Below are positions 1 to 8,132 of a DNA stretch of 38,904 nucleotides, piece after piece. Source of the DNA: Spirochaetales bacterium (GTDB lineage Bacteria; Spirochaetota; Spirochaetia; SZUA-6; RPPD01); assembly GCA_016930675.1 (NCBI GenBank), contig JAFGGG010000021.1:1-38904 (forward strand), in the 5' to 3' direction. The notes below the pieces were generated by a model. That model saw only the letters and a program-made list of their open reading frames with translations. It had not been told where the DNA came from and ran no database searches. How positions within the stretch are numbered: the first letter of the stretch is position 1; the number at the start of each line of letters is the position of its first letter. The translations under genes were made by a program, and so were the position numbers.

Positions 1-24
1 AATATAAAATTGTATAATCATTAT

Positions 25-79
25 GGTTAGATTTTTATGTGAGGCATTACTTTTTTTCGGTTAGATTTTTAATGAGGCA
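25..79 (+). repeat. Tandem direct repeat upstream of pyk
   Basis: Two near-identical blocks lie at 25-46 and 59-79. Both read GGTTAGATTTTTA, a short variable part, then TGAGGCA, and they start 34 bases apart. They lie just upstream of the -35 box of the likely pyk promoter at 90-118, so they could be paired regulator sites. They could also be a local duplication. No known operator is recognised. Confidence 0.55.
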
Positions 80-89
80 ATGCGCTCCC

Positions 90-118
90 TTGAGAGTCTC
101 GCTTATTTCCTGTACAAT
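90..118 (+). promoter_or_regulatory. Likely sigma-70 promoter of pyk
   Basis: TTGAGA at 90-95 is followed after 17 bases by TACAAT at 113-118. This puts transcription start near 125, about 16 bases before the chosen pyk ATG at 141. The spacing is ideal and each box is one base off consensus. The position rules out the longer upstream reading frame as the real N-terminus. Confidence 0.6.
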
Positions 119-140
119 CTGCATCAATCGAAGGCACACT

Positions 141-1586
141 ATGAAAAAGACAAAGATTATCTGTACTATCGGACCTGCTTCCAATAACGCCGCCCTGCTG
201 TCGCGGATGGCCGAAGCCGGCATGAATGTCGTGCGTTTAAACTTTTCACACGGCACTCATAATGATCATTTAAAAGTGATTGAGTATATCAAAGATTTAA
301 GAAAAAAAAGCGGGATCAATATCGGTATTTTACAGGACTTATCCGGTCCCAAAATCCGCGTGGGATCGTTACCGGATCACGGTATTGTTTTAGAAAAAAA
401 TACCGTGGTCTATTTTTATCACGGCGCTGATTATTTTATTGACAGTAACAGTGCCGTTATTCCTGTTAACTATCCTCACCTTTTAAAGGATGTGAATGAA
501 AAATCCACAATTCTATTGGATGACGGTCTTTTAGAGCTTGCAATAGAAAAAAAAGATAAAAACAGGCTGCGCGCCCGTGTCATCCGGGGAGGTGTATTAA
601 AAAGCCACAAGGGTATTAATTTCCCGAACCAGATTCTTTCACAGCGAATTCCCACGACTAAAGATCTTGAAGATCTTGCTTTCGGGATTAAGCATGAAGT
701 TGATTTTGTGGCGCTTTCTTTCGTTCAAACAGCGGACGACATCAGATGCGTAAAGCAGAAGATCCGCGCCAAAAAGAGTAAAGCGCAGATTATTGCCAAA
801 TTGGAACGTCAGGTAGCGCTTAAAAACGTAGATGAAATAATCGCGGCAGCCGACGGCATTATGGTGGCGCGGGGTGATCTGGGGATCGAAACCGATATTT
901 CGATGATTCCTATTCATCAAAAAATGATAGTCCGCAAATGCAATCTGCAAAGCAAACCGGTTATCATAGCTACACAGATGCTGGACAGTATGATGCGAAA
1001 TCCCATACCTACCCGCGCCGAAGTAACGGATGTGGCTAACGCTATCTATGACGGTTCGGACGCCATAATGCTTTCAGGGGAAACCGCCGTGGGGAAATAC
1101 CCGTTACAGACAGTACAAATGATGAATAAGATTGCTGACAATGTCGAGCACAACCTTGGACTGGACAGGGGCTGGATAATTGATTCCGGAAACCATATTA
1201 AACACGGTGAGGAGACGGCCATTGCCCAGGCTGTCTGCCAGTCGGCTAAAGATCTTAAGGCAAAATTTATTGTCGTGCATACCATGAGCGGTCAGACCGC
1301 CCGTTTTATCTCCATGTTCAGACCTGAAACTCCTATTTTGGCTGTCACTCCCCTTGAATCCACGTACCGCCAGCTCTCTCTGATATGGGGCATTACTCCG
1401 ATCCTGCTGCCGGAAATTAAATATCATTTTATGGATATAATTAAAAGTACGGAAGCTGTTTTACTTAAAACACGCTATGTTAAAATTGGTGATTTGCTTG
1501 TAATTTCAACAGGACTCCCCACCGCCAAACCGGGCGCCACCAATCTGATGAAAATTCATACTGTGGGAGATATTCAAAAAAGCTAA
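141..1586 (+). CDS. pyk: Pyruvate kinase
   Basis: Catalyses phosphoenolpyruvate plus ADP to pyruvate plus ATP in the cytoplasm, the last step of glycolysis. The 481-residue product has the family's usual length. It starts with MKKTKIICTIGPAS and carries NFSHG, DLSGPKIRVG, the catalytic lysine segment IIAKLE, the ARGDLGIE and MLSGETAVGKYP active-site motifs, and a C-terminal regulatory domain ending in GLPTAKPGATN. The open frame extends upstream to about 39, but that extension crosses the promoter. The ATG at 141 has AAGG about six bases before it and gives the canonical N-terminus. The stop overlaps that of the convergent PilZ gene. Confidence 0.97.
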   Translation: MKKTKIICTIGPASNNAALLSRMAEAGMNVVRLNFSHGTHNDHLKVIEYIKDLRKKSGINIGILQDLSGPKIRVGSLPDHGIVLEKNTVVYFYHGADYFIDSNSAVIPVNYPHLLKDVNEKSTILLDDGLLELAIEKKDKNRLRARVIRGGVLKSHKGINFPNQILSQRIPTTKDLEDLAFGIKHEVDFVALSFVQTADDIRCVKQKIRAKKSKAQIIAKLERQVALKNVDEIIAAADGIMVARGDLGIETDISMIPIHQKMIVRKCNLQSKPVIIATQMLDSMMRNPIPTRAEVTDVANAIYDGSDAIMLSGETAVGKYPLQTVQMMNKIADNVEHNLGLDRGWIIDSGNHIKHGEETAIAQAVCQSAKDLKAKFIVVHTMSGQTARFISMFRPETPILAVTPLESTYRQLSLIWGITPILLPEIKYHFMDIIKSTEAVLLKTRYVKIGDLLVISTGLPTAKPGATNLMKIHTVGDIQKS

Positions 1587-2617
1587 GGTACGGCAGGCTT
1601 TACTTTTGTAGTACCATATCTGTCGCCAAAAATATTATATACATATGAAAGGATTGCGTTCTGCATGGGAGTACTTGGCAGTTGAGCCTGCATATGCAGA
1701 ATGGAACGGTTGCGTTTCTGATCGAAATTGATACCCTTAACAATACCGTTCATGATAATAACTTTTCCTGCCAACTCGAACTGAAGTTTTATTACTAAAC
1801 CCAGTTTTGCCCTGCCGCCTATTAAGACGGCTGCGCCGTCTTCTGATAAATCAACAAGCTTGCAGCGCAAACCGCGACTGTCTTCCGGGTGTTCATCCGC
1901 CTCATTAATTACCCGCATCGGATAAAGCTCAGCAGGAATATTGCACTCAATACGAACCGATCTGCGCTTTTGTGTTCTGACCAGATTATCGGAGTGAGAT
2001 ACATGAATGATCGGATATTTTCTATCGATATAATCGTCGATTACTTTGGTCTGGAAAAAATAACCCGCATCGTTTAAGCGCCAAAAGTGGACGCCTAATT
2101 TTTTCCCTTTCCAGGAAAATCCCGGCGGAAGCTGCGGTCCACGCGGATAGGAGAGTGCCAGATATTTATTAAGGTTTTCAACCACACTCGTGTAAAATGA
2201 ATCAAATCCCTGCAGGATTAAGCGTAGTTTCTGATGCTGTACGATATTTCTTGAGGATTTAATCCCGATTTTATATTTAGGCTGGCTTAATTCAACTCTT
2301 TTGCGAAACTCGTAGAGTTTGGCAATCAGTTTTTGGCTTCGCTCTTCATCCTCAATACCGAGTGCCCTGAACTTTAAAACCAGACCTTTTATGGACCCGT
2401 CGAGTTGTTTTACCGACCAGAAGAGCGACGTGGGATTCTGCAGCTTATTTTCAACCGCTATCTTTCTTAACAGATTAATTTCTTTAAAAGTAAATCCGGA
2501 TTCCTTCCCTGTTGTATAAAAATGAATCCACGGGAATGTACCCCCTCCCAACCTTCTTAAGAGGATATAGCCGGTGATGAGTAATATAAGTACGATTATT
2601 ATGGGAATAAGCCACAT
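1583..2617 (-). CDS. Membrane-anchored PilZ-domain protein (c-di-GMP receptor)
   Basis: 344 residues. A single N-terminal membrane segment (about residues 2-22, WLIPIIIVLILLITGYILL) precedes a long charged region. A C-terminal PilZ domain starts at about residue 216. It shows both c-di-GMP contact motifs: RRSVR (RxxxR) and, about 35 residues on, DLSEDG (DxSxxG). The family binds cyclic di-GMP and commonly controls motility or surface behaviour. A multidomain PilZ protein with a membrane anchor and an upstream extension is typical of spirochaetes (established knowledge), but no flagellar gene is adjacent here. The gene is convergent with pyk and their stop codons overlap (CTAA at 1583-1586). 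The middle region (about residues 23-210) is not recognised by eye. Confidence 0.85.
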   Translation of the reverse strand: MWLIPIIIVLILLITGYILLRRLGGGTFPWIHFYTTGKESGFTFKEINLLRKIAVENKLQNPTSLFWSVKQLDGSIKGLVLKFRALGIEDEERSQKLIAKLYEFRKRVELSQPKYKIGIKSSRNIVQHQKLRLILQGFDSFYTSVVENLNKYLALSYPRGPQLPPGFSWKGKKLGVHFWRLNDAGYFFQTKVIDDYIDRKYPIIHVSHSDNLVRTQKRRSVRIECNIPAELYPMRVINEADEHPEDSRGLRCKLVDLSEDGAAVLIGGRAKLGLVIKLQFELAGKVIIMNGIVKGINFDQKRNRSILHMQAQLPSTPMQNAILSYVYNIFGDRYGTTKVKPAVP

Positions 2618-2640
2618 ATTACAATTATCGATTCCTTATT

Positions 2641-2676
2641 AAAATTCTATAGAATCCTGTTGCGATAAAGCGCAAC
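2641..2676. repeat. Short palindromic unit: TTCTATAGAA plus TTGCG hairpin
   Basis: AAAATTCTATAGA starts at 2641 and contains the palindrome TTCTATAGAA. A small hairpin, GTTGCG (2659-2664) with CGCAAC (2671-2676), follows. The same order, AAAATTCTATAGA then a TTGCG hairpin, recurs at 4816-4855. The shared exact block is only 13 bases and AT-rich, so the kinship is tentative. Confidence 0.4.
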
Positions 2677-2677
2677 C

Positions 2678-2726
2678 TATTATTGGCATAATTCCTGTTG
2701 TTTTTACAAAAATTATACCAATAATA
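2678..2726. repeat. AT-rich inverted repeat between PilZ and CPBP genes
   Basis: TATTATTGGCATAATT at 2678-2693 is complementary to AATTATACCAATAATA at 2711-2726, with one mismatch in 16. The 17-base loop contains a T-run. It sits between two divergent start codons (2617 on the minus strand, 2848 on the plus strand), so it could be a regulator site, an mRNA-leader hairpin or the remains of a small mobile palindrome. The rest of this 230-base gap also holds a palindromic unit at 2641 and a GC-rich piece at 2801-2828 resembling part of the repeat at 34362. Confidence 0.55.
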
Positions 2727-2847
2727 GTACATAATACTACATTTTTTAGAAATTGGCCAAGAGTACACTGGAAAAAACACCACAAAATACCGTATACTTC
2801 ACATACCACCACCAGCTGTGGCGGCTTTTGAGCAAGTAACATAATAT

Positions 2848-3501
2848 ATGAAACAAAAAATTATCGAACTGGCAATTATTTTCGCTGTTTTTTTTCTGCC
2901 CGGGTATGTTTTTCAATCCACGGCAGCTGCCGAAACATCCGCACAGTTTTCCGCAATGATCTTAACCTACTTAATAATAGCATTACCTCAAGTTTTGCTC
3001 TTATTATACCTCATCTGGATACAAAAATCTCCTTCTCTCGAAGATTTCGGCGTGGTAAAACCAACAAGAAAAATACTGTACGCCCTTCCCGTATTCTTGG
3101 GCGCCTTTGCAATAATTACTCCTCTGTTACTCCTGCTAAGCTTCTTACCCGAACAGGTAAAAGACCAGATCACCACACAGGCTCCGTGGAGAATCCAGTC
3201 CCTGGGCCAAATTCCGCTGGTTGCGCTCTTTTGCCTGGTTGTCGGTTACAGGGAAGAACTTTTTTTCCGCTCCTATCTTCTCACTCGTTTTTCCGAACTA
3301 AGCTTAAACCGTCATGTAGCTGCTTTGATTTCAAGTACTATTTTTGGAGGGGCTCACCTGTATCAGAATATTTTCGGTTTTCTGGTTACTTTTATGCTCG
3401 GCCTGTTTTTCTGTTATGTGTTTTATGAGTGGAAGAACATCCACATAATAGCCCTGGCCCATGCTGCGTACAACCTGACATTGTTTTTAATAAATGTATA
3501 A
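2848..3501 (+). CDS. CPBP family intramembrane metalloprotease
   Basis: 217 residues, very hydrophobic, with about six predicted membrane segments. It carries the CPBP (Abi/CAAX protease-like) signature: YREELFFRSYL (EExxxR), then FGGAHLYQ (FxxxH), then a last histidine in IALAHAAYN. These residues form the metal site of type II CAAX prenyl endopeptidase-like enzymes. Bacterial members cleave membrane peptides or prenylated substrates, but most have no known substrate. The ATG at 2848 has only a weak ribosome site. The gene stands alone, divergent from the PilZ gene. Confidence 0.88.
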   Translation: MKQKIIELAIIFAVFFLPGYVFQSTAAAETSAQFSAMILTYLIIALPQVLLLLYLIWIQKSPSLEDFGVVKPTRKILYALPVFLGAFAIITPLLLLLSFLPEQVKDQITTQAPWRIQSLGQIPLVALFCLVVGYREELFFRSYLLTRFSELSLNRHVAALISSTIFGGAHLYQNIFGFLVTFMLGLFFCYVFYEWKNIHIIALAHAAYNLTLFLINV

Positions 3502-3607
3502 CTACTCGTTTTTAAAGCTTTACAATTCATGGTGCTTATATTAAAATACCATCCCATAGTGATTAATTAAATACAAGAATATATTCATCGTCTTTCAGGA
3601 GGGAACT

Positions 3608-4816
3608 GTGGCAGATATAATTCAAAGAGCAAAAAAAGATAACCTTGTAAAAGAAGCAAAACGCGCCCGACTGGCAGGTTTCTATCCCTATTTCATACCG
3701 TTTAAAGAAATCCACGGCTCGACAGTCACGCACAAGGGCAAAAAAATAATTATGGCCGGTTCGAATAATTATTTGGGACTGGCAGCGGATCCGAGAGTAA
3801 AAGAAGCGGCGATAAAGGCAATCGAAAATTACGGCACAACCTGTTCCGGGTCACCCTTTTTAAACGGGACCCTAACGCTTCATGAAGAGCTGGGAAAGAA
3901 ATTAGCACGCTTTGTAGGAAAAGAGGCGGCCCTTACCTTCACTACCGGTTATCTGTCAAATCTGGGAGCAATCTCATCCTTACTTAAAAGCGGTGATCAT
4001 ATATTTACCGATCGTTATAATCATGCTTCGATTATGGACGGCATTTTTTTGGCCCAAGGCTTAAAAGGATCGCTGAAAATTCACCGCTATAAACATAATG
4101 ATCCTTTAAGTCTGGAAAAAGCCCTTTCCTCCGTACCAAAAAACGAACCTAAAATCATTTTAACAGACGGTGTCTTCAGTATGGAAGGAGATATCACCAA
4201 GCTTCCTGAAATAAAAAAATTAGCGAATAAATATTCGGCGTGTGTTTATCTGGATGAAGCGCATGCCATCGGAGTTGTGGGCAAAACAGGTAAAGGCACG
4301 GAAGAGCATTATGGAGTAAAGAAGCATGCGGATATAGTTATGGGTACCTTTTCCAAATCATTCGCCTCTATCGGCGGTTTTGTGGCCAGCGATAAGGATG
4401 TCATCGATTACATAAAACACCATGCCAGACCGCTTATATTTACCGCCAGTATGTCGCCAGCTCATACCGCGGCCGTGTTAAAAAGTCTGGAGATTATTGA
4501 AAAAGAACCTCAGCGTACTGCGCGGCTACAGCAGATTGCGGACAAAATGATAAACGGTTTTGCTTCTTTAGGCTTCAATATTGACGTGGCGGAAACTGCA
4601 ATCGTACCCTTGATCACCGGGAAACAGACAACAACCTTAAAGTTCTGGCGGGCACTCTTTGATAACGGCGTTTATACCAATGTGGTACTTCCTCCGGCCG
4701 TAGCACCCGATCGCACCATGATCAGAACATCATATATGTCAATTCACACGGATGAAGAATTAGATAAGATATTGGATGTGGCCGCTACTCAGGGGAGAAA
4801 ACTTAAGATTATTTAA
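3608..4816 (+). CDS. Alpha-oxoamine synthase, serine palmitoyltransferase/KBL-like (PLP enzyme)
   Basis: 402 residues, starting at GTG 3608 with a strong AGGAGGG just upstream. It belongs to the PLP-dependent family that condenses an amino acid with an acyl-CoA: BioF (alanine), KBL (glycine), serine palmitoyltransferase (serine). Visible features are NNYLGLAADPRV, CSGSPFLNGTLTLHEEL, the cofactor-stacking histidine in DRYNHASIMDG, DEAHAIG, and the PLP lysine in GTFSKSFASIGG (about residue 250). The GTFSKSFASIGG and HARPLIFTASMSP segments recall bacterial serine palmitoyltransferases more than BioF, as far as I remember those sequences. No bio genes or tdh are adjacent. Family is certain; substrate is not. 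Confidence 0.85.
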   Translation: MADIIQRAKKDNLVKEAKRARLAGFYPYFIPFKEIHGSTVTHKGKKIIMAGSNNYLGLAADPRVKEAAIKAIENYGTTCSGSPFLNGTLTLHEELGKKLARFVGKEAALTFTTGYLSNLGAISSLLKSGDHIFTDRYNHASIMDGIFLAQGLKGSLKIHRYKHNDPLSLEKALSSVPKNEPKIILTDGVFSMEGDITKLPEIKKLANKYSACVYLDEAHAIGVVGKTGKGTEEHYGVKKHADIVMGTFSKSFASIGGFVASDKDVIDYIKHHARPLIFTASMSPAHTAAVLKSLEIIEKEPQRTARLQQIADKMINGFASLGFNIDVAETAIVPLITGKQTTTLKFWRALFDNGVYTNVVLPPAVAPDRTMIRTSYMSIHTDEELDKILDVAATQGRKLKII

Positions 4817-4855
4817 AATTCTATAGAGCTTCTTGCGAAAATAACATTTTTGCAA
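4816..4855. repeat. Short palindromic unit: TTCTATAGA plus TTGCG hairpin, second example
   Basis: AAAATTCTATAGA begins right at the end of the oxoamine synthase stop codon. TTGCGAAAAT (4833-4842) then pairs with ATTTTTGCAA (4846-4855) across a three-base loop, with one G-U pair. No T-run follows on either strand, so it is not a textbook terminator. It has the same layout as the unit at 2641-2676. Nothing else is seen in the gap before accA. Confidence 0.45.
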
Positions 4856-4951
4856 AAAACTCCTAAAATGAAAATTGCTAACTTATTATGGTATAAAGAA
4901 TTAGTTGTTTACTAACTTAATATATTTTGAGTCTTGCAATTTCCTCTATAC

Positions 4952-5923
4952 TTACTCTTTTCGTAAGAAGCGTTTTAAAAACCCGCTCTTTTTCTTGGCA
5001 TTCTTCTCAATAAACACACCCATGCGCCGGTATTTTTCATAGCGGTTTTTTACAAGTTGCTCCTGAGGTCTGGAAATCAGTTTGTTTAAAACTTTTACAA
5101 GCTCAAGTTTGATTTTGGCGGCCGTAACTTCAGGATTCTGATGCGCTCCGCCCGTCGGTTCTGAAATAATGGTATCGATTATCTCAAATCGCAGGAGGTC
5201 TCTGGCTGTAAGTTTCATAATCGAAGCCGCATACTTGGCTTTGGACGCATCTCGTAACAATATTGATGCACAGCCTTCCGGTGAAATAACGGAATAGATC
5301 GCGTTTTCCAGCATGATTACATAATCGCCAATCCCGATCCCTAAAGCTCCCCCGGATCCTCCCTGACCGATAATGATCACAACAATCGGAACTCTGACAG
5401 AAAAAAACTCTTTAAGATTCCGGGCAATAGCTTCACCGATCCCTCTCTCTTCGGCGGAAACACCCGGATAAGCACCTTGCGTATCTACAAATGAGATGAC
5501 GGGTCGTCCGTATTTTTCGGCTTGTCTTACCAGCCGCAGAGCTTTTCTGTACCCATCAGGAAGCGCCATTCCGCTGTTACGCATAACATTTTCTTTTAGA
5601 TTACGGCCTTTCTGTTGACCGATAATAGTAACCGGTTTGTCGTTGAGTAACGCGATCCCCCCTATCATGGCAGGATCGTCGGAAAAAGAGCGGTCTCCGT
5701 GAAGTTCGAGGAAATCATCAAAGATAATATCGATATAATCCAGTGTGGTAGGTCTGTCGTTATGTCTGGCCAGTTCTACTTTCTTCCAGGTTGCATCCTG
5801 CGAGCTGTTACCGTTTACAAGTTTAGCTTCCAATTGTTTTATTTCTTCACTTATATCGAGTTTATGTTTTTGAGCTAAACTTCTAAGCTCGGTCAGCCGT
5901 TTAATTATCTCTTTTTCCGTCAT
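4952..5923 (-). CDS. accA: Acetyl-CoA carboxylase carboxyltransferase subunit alpha
   Basis: With AccD it forms the carboxyltransferase that moves CO2 from carboxybiotin to acetyl-CoA to make malonyl-CoA, the first step of fatty-acid synthesis. 323 residues, close to the usual size. The N-terminal helix-rich start is followed by HGDRSFSDDPAMIGG, GQQKGRNLKENVMRNSGM, DTQGAYPGVSAEERG and GQGGSGGALG, as in AccA. An ATG at 5929 is also possible. The ATG at 5923 has AAGG seven bases upstream and overlaps the accD stop as ATGA, matching the other junctions of the operon. It is the last gene of accB-accC-accD-accA. Confidence 0.96.
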   Translation of the reverse strand: MTEKEIIKRLTELRSLAQKHKLDISEEIKQLEAKLVNGNSSQDATWKKVELARHNDRPTTLDYIDIIFDDFLELHGDRSFSDDPAMIGGIALLNDKPVTIIGQQKGRNLKENVMRNSGMALPDGYRKALRLVRQAEKYGRPVISFVDTQGAYPGVSAEERGIGEAIARNLKEFFSVRVPIVVIIIGQGGSGGALGIGIGDYVIMLENAIYSVISPEGCASILLRDASKAKYAASIMKLTARDLLRFEIIDTIISEPTGGAHQNPEVTAAKIKLELVKVLNKLISRPQEQLVKNRYEKYRRMGVFIEKNAKKKSGFLKRFLRKE

Positions 5924-6810
5924 CGCCATACCTTTTTTACATTCATATGTGTTTTGACAAGAAATGCTAAGGTTTTCCTCAAATCTTTTCGCTGTACAAT
6001 CGCGTCCACAAATCCTTTTTCTTGCTGAAACTCAGATAACTGAAAATTTTCCGGCAGCTTCTGCTTTATGGTACCCTCAATAACCCTGCGTCCTGCGAAT
6101 CCCACCAGGGCTGACGGTTCGGCTAAAATCACATCACCAAGCATTGCATAAGAAGCGGTAACACCCCCTGATGTGGGATCGGTAAGCACAATAAAAAACG
6201 GTATTTTATGCTCCTCAAGTACTGAAGCGGCTGCCGAAGTTTTGGCCATCTGCATGAGAGAAAGGATTCCCTCCTGCATTCTGGCCCCGCCTGAAGCTGT
6301 GAATATGATAACCGGCATTTTTTTCTCCATTCCAAGAAGAAGGGCTCTGGTTACTTTTTCACCCACAGCCGATCCCATACTCCCGCCCATAAACTGAAAA
6401 GCCATAATTCCCAATACTACTTCTTGACCTTCAACTCGGCAGATACCGGTAACTATGGCTTCATTTAAGCCTGTCTTTTTTTTACTGGTTGTAAGCTTCT
6501 GCTCATACTCGGGAAAATCCAAAGGATTAAAGCTTTCTATATCCGCGCAAAACTCATGAAACACGCCGCCGTCGGCGGTATACTTAATTCTCTCCCAAGG
6601 TGTAAGTCTAAAATGATGATCACAGCCCGGACAAACAAATAGTGATGATTCCAGTTCATCGGGCGAGAGGTGCTTGTGACAGGCCGGGCACTCCTGCTTT
6701 CTCTCTACAAAAAGACGCTCATCTCCATCCTTTATTCTATGAGTAATGAGAGGTCTATGTATGAAAGCCGTTCTAAACCATGCCTTAAACTTGCGGGTTA
6801 ACCTGCTCAA
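5920..6810 (-). CDS. accD: Acetyl-CoA carboxylase carboxyltransferase subunit beta
   Basis: 296 residues; beta subunit of the carboxyltransferase. A C4 zinc ribbon lies at about residues 40-65 (CPACHKHL then CPGCDHHFRL), followed by the crotonase-like domain with SMGSAVGEKVTRA, FTASGGARMQEG and LTDPTSGGVTASYAMLGD. The start is TTG at 6810. It has AAGGAGGAG a few bases upstream and overlaps the accC stop as TTGA, which supports this rare start and suggests translational coupling. Confidence 0.96.
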   Translation of the reverse strand: MSRLTRKFKAWFRTAFIHRPLITHRIKDGDERLFVERKQECPACHKHLSPDELESSLFVCPGCDHHFRLTPWERIKYTADGGVFHEFCADIESFNPLDFPEYEQKLTTSKKKTGLNEAIVTGICRVEGQEVVLGIMAFQFMGGSMGSAVGEKVTRALLLGMEKKMPVIIFTASGGARMQEGILSLMQMAKTSAAASVLEEHKIPFFIVLTDPTSGGVTASYAMLGDVILAEPSALVGFAGRRVIEGTIKQKLPENFQLSEFQQEKGFVDAIVQRKDLRKTLAFLVKTHMNVKKVWR

Positions 6811-8132
6811 TTCTTCTCCTCCTTTATAATATGAGAGAGAACATCCGTACCGAATTTGCCTTTGCGGAAGAGGGGATGAGCAAGAATGCTTTTTTGCAGA
6901 GAAATATTCGTTTCCACACCTTCCAATATAAATTCATCCAGTGCCCGCTGCATTCGTTTTATACCCTCCAGTCTGTTGTCACCAAAGACAATAACCTTGG
7001 CTAAAAGAGCATCATAAAAGGGAGATACTTTGCAGCCTGAGTAGAGAAAGCTGTCAACACGCACATTAAATCCCCCGGGAGGCAGATAAAGGGTCACTTC
7101 CCCCGGTGTTTTGGCGTTAATCCGGCATTCGATAGCATAACCATGAAGTGAAATATCTTTCTGTTCAATATTTAATGCGTCACCACTGCAGGTTAATATC
7201 TGTTCTTTGATTATGTCCACGCCTGAAATACATTCACTTACGGGATGCTCCACCTGAACCCGGGCATTTACTTCCATGAAATAATAATTCTTATCCTGTA
7301 CCAGAAATTCAATCGTGCCCGCGCCCCTATATCCCAAATTTTTAAAAAGCCTTACCGCGTCCTCTCCCATTGCTTTTCTCATCTCTGGAGTAACTCCCGA
7401 AGAAGGACTCTCTTCGATCAGTTTCTGATGATTCTGCTGTACAGAACAGTCTCTTTCTCCCAGATGTACAACATTACCTTTTTCGTCGGCCAGGATTTGA
7501 ACCTCAACATGACGGGGATTCTCAAGGTATTTCTCTAAATATACTCTGCCGTCAGAGAAAGCAGTCTCCGCTTCATGGGAGGCAATCTTTAAAATACCCT
7601 TAAGCTCCTTTTCATTGCGGACAATCCGCATACCCTTGCCGCCACCGCCGGCAGCCGCCTTAATAATAATCGGAAATCCGATCTCCTTGGCCTGTTCCAC
7701 CGCTTGGTCTTCGTCATCCACGGGATCTTTTGTACCCGGTATAACCGGGATCTTATTTTTTATTGCGGTCTGTTTGGCTTTGACCTTATCGCCTAAAAGC
7801 TCAATCACCTCAGCCTTAGGACCAATAAAAATAATTCCGGCTTCTTCCACTTCTCGCGCGAAGCCCGGATTCTCTGCCAGAAAACCAACACCAGGATGAA
7901 TGGCTTCACACCCTTCTAAAGCCGCTGCGGTTATTATGTTTCGTGAATTAAGATAGCTTTCTTTTGAATTAGCAGGACCAATACATACGGATTTATCGGC
8001 AAAACGTAATGAAAGCGAATCTTTATCCGCCTCTGAGTACGCGACTATTGTTTCTATTCCCAGCTCTTTACATGTGCGGATAATTCTTACTGCAATTTCA
8101 CCTCTGTTTGCAATAAGAAGTTTCTTTATCAT
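6807..8132 (-). CDS. accC: Biotin carboxylase subunit of acetyl-CoA carboxylase
   Basis: ATP-grasp enzyme that carboxylates the biotin on AccB using bicarbonate and ATP. 441 residues, normal for AccC. Seen in order: KLLIANRGEIAVRI, a HPGVGFLAEN segment (HPGYGFLSEN in most homologues I know), the ATP loop AAAGGGGKGMRIV, HVEVQILAD, GERDCSVQQNHQKLIEESPS and the catalytic EVNARVQVEHPV. The ATG has GGAGGAT directly upstream and overlaps the accB stop as ATGA. The product could also serve another biotin enzyme, but the operon makes acetyl-CoA carboxylase the natural role. Confidence 0.96.
   Translation of the reverse strand: MIKKLLIANRGEIAVRIIRTCKELGIETIVAYSEADKDSLSLRFADKSVCIGPANSKESYLNSRNIITAAALEGCEAIHPGVGFLAENPGFAREVEEAGIIFIGPKAEVIELLGDKVKAKQTAIKNKIPVIPGTKDPVDDEDQAVEQAKEIGFPIIIKAAAGGGGKGMRIVRNEKELKGILKIASHEAETAFSDGRVYLEKYLENPRHVEVQILADEKGNVVHLGERDCSVQQNHQKLIEESPSSGVTPEMRKAMGEDAVRLFKNLGYRGAGTIEFLVQDKNYYFMEVNARVQVEHPVSECISGVDIIKEQILTCSGDALNIEQKDISLHGYAIECRINAKTPGEVTLYLPPGGFNVRVDSFLYSGCKVSPFYDALLAKVIVFGDNRLEGIKRMQRALDEFILEGVETNISLQKSILAHPLFRKGKFGTDVLSHIIKEEKN

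Noticed and set aside
13..18. TATAAT near the window start
   Set aside because: No -35 can be checked because the window begins here, and a better promoter lies at 90-118.
39..140. N-terminal extension of pyruvate kinase
   Set aside because: It crosses the likely promoter at 90-118 and the extra residues resemble no pyruvate kinase; the ATG at 141 gives the canonical start.
2801..2828. Possible third copy of repeat family A (CATACCACCACCAGCTGTGGCGGCTTTTG)
   Set aside because: Only two short pieces match, joined differently, so it may be a decayed copy or chance. It is mentioned only in the description of that gap.
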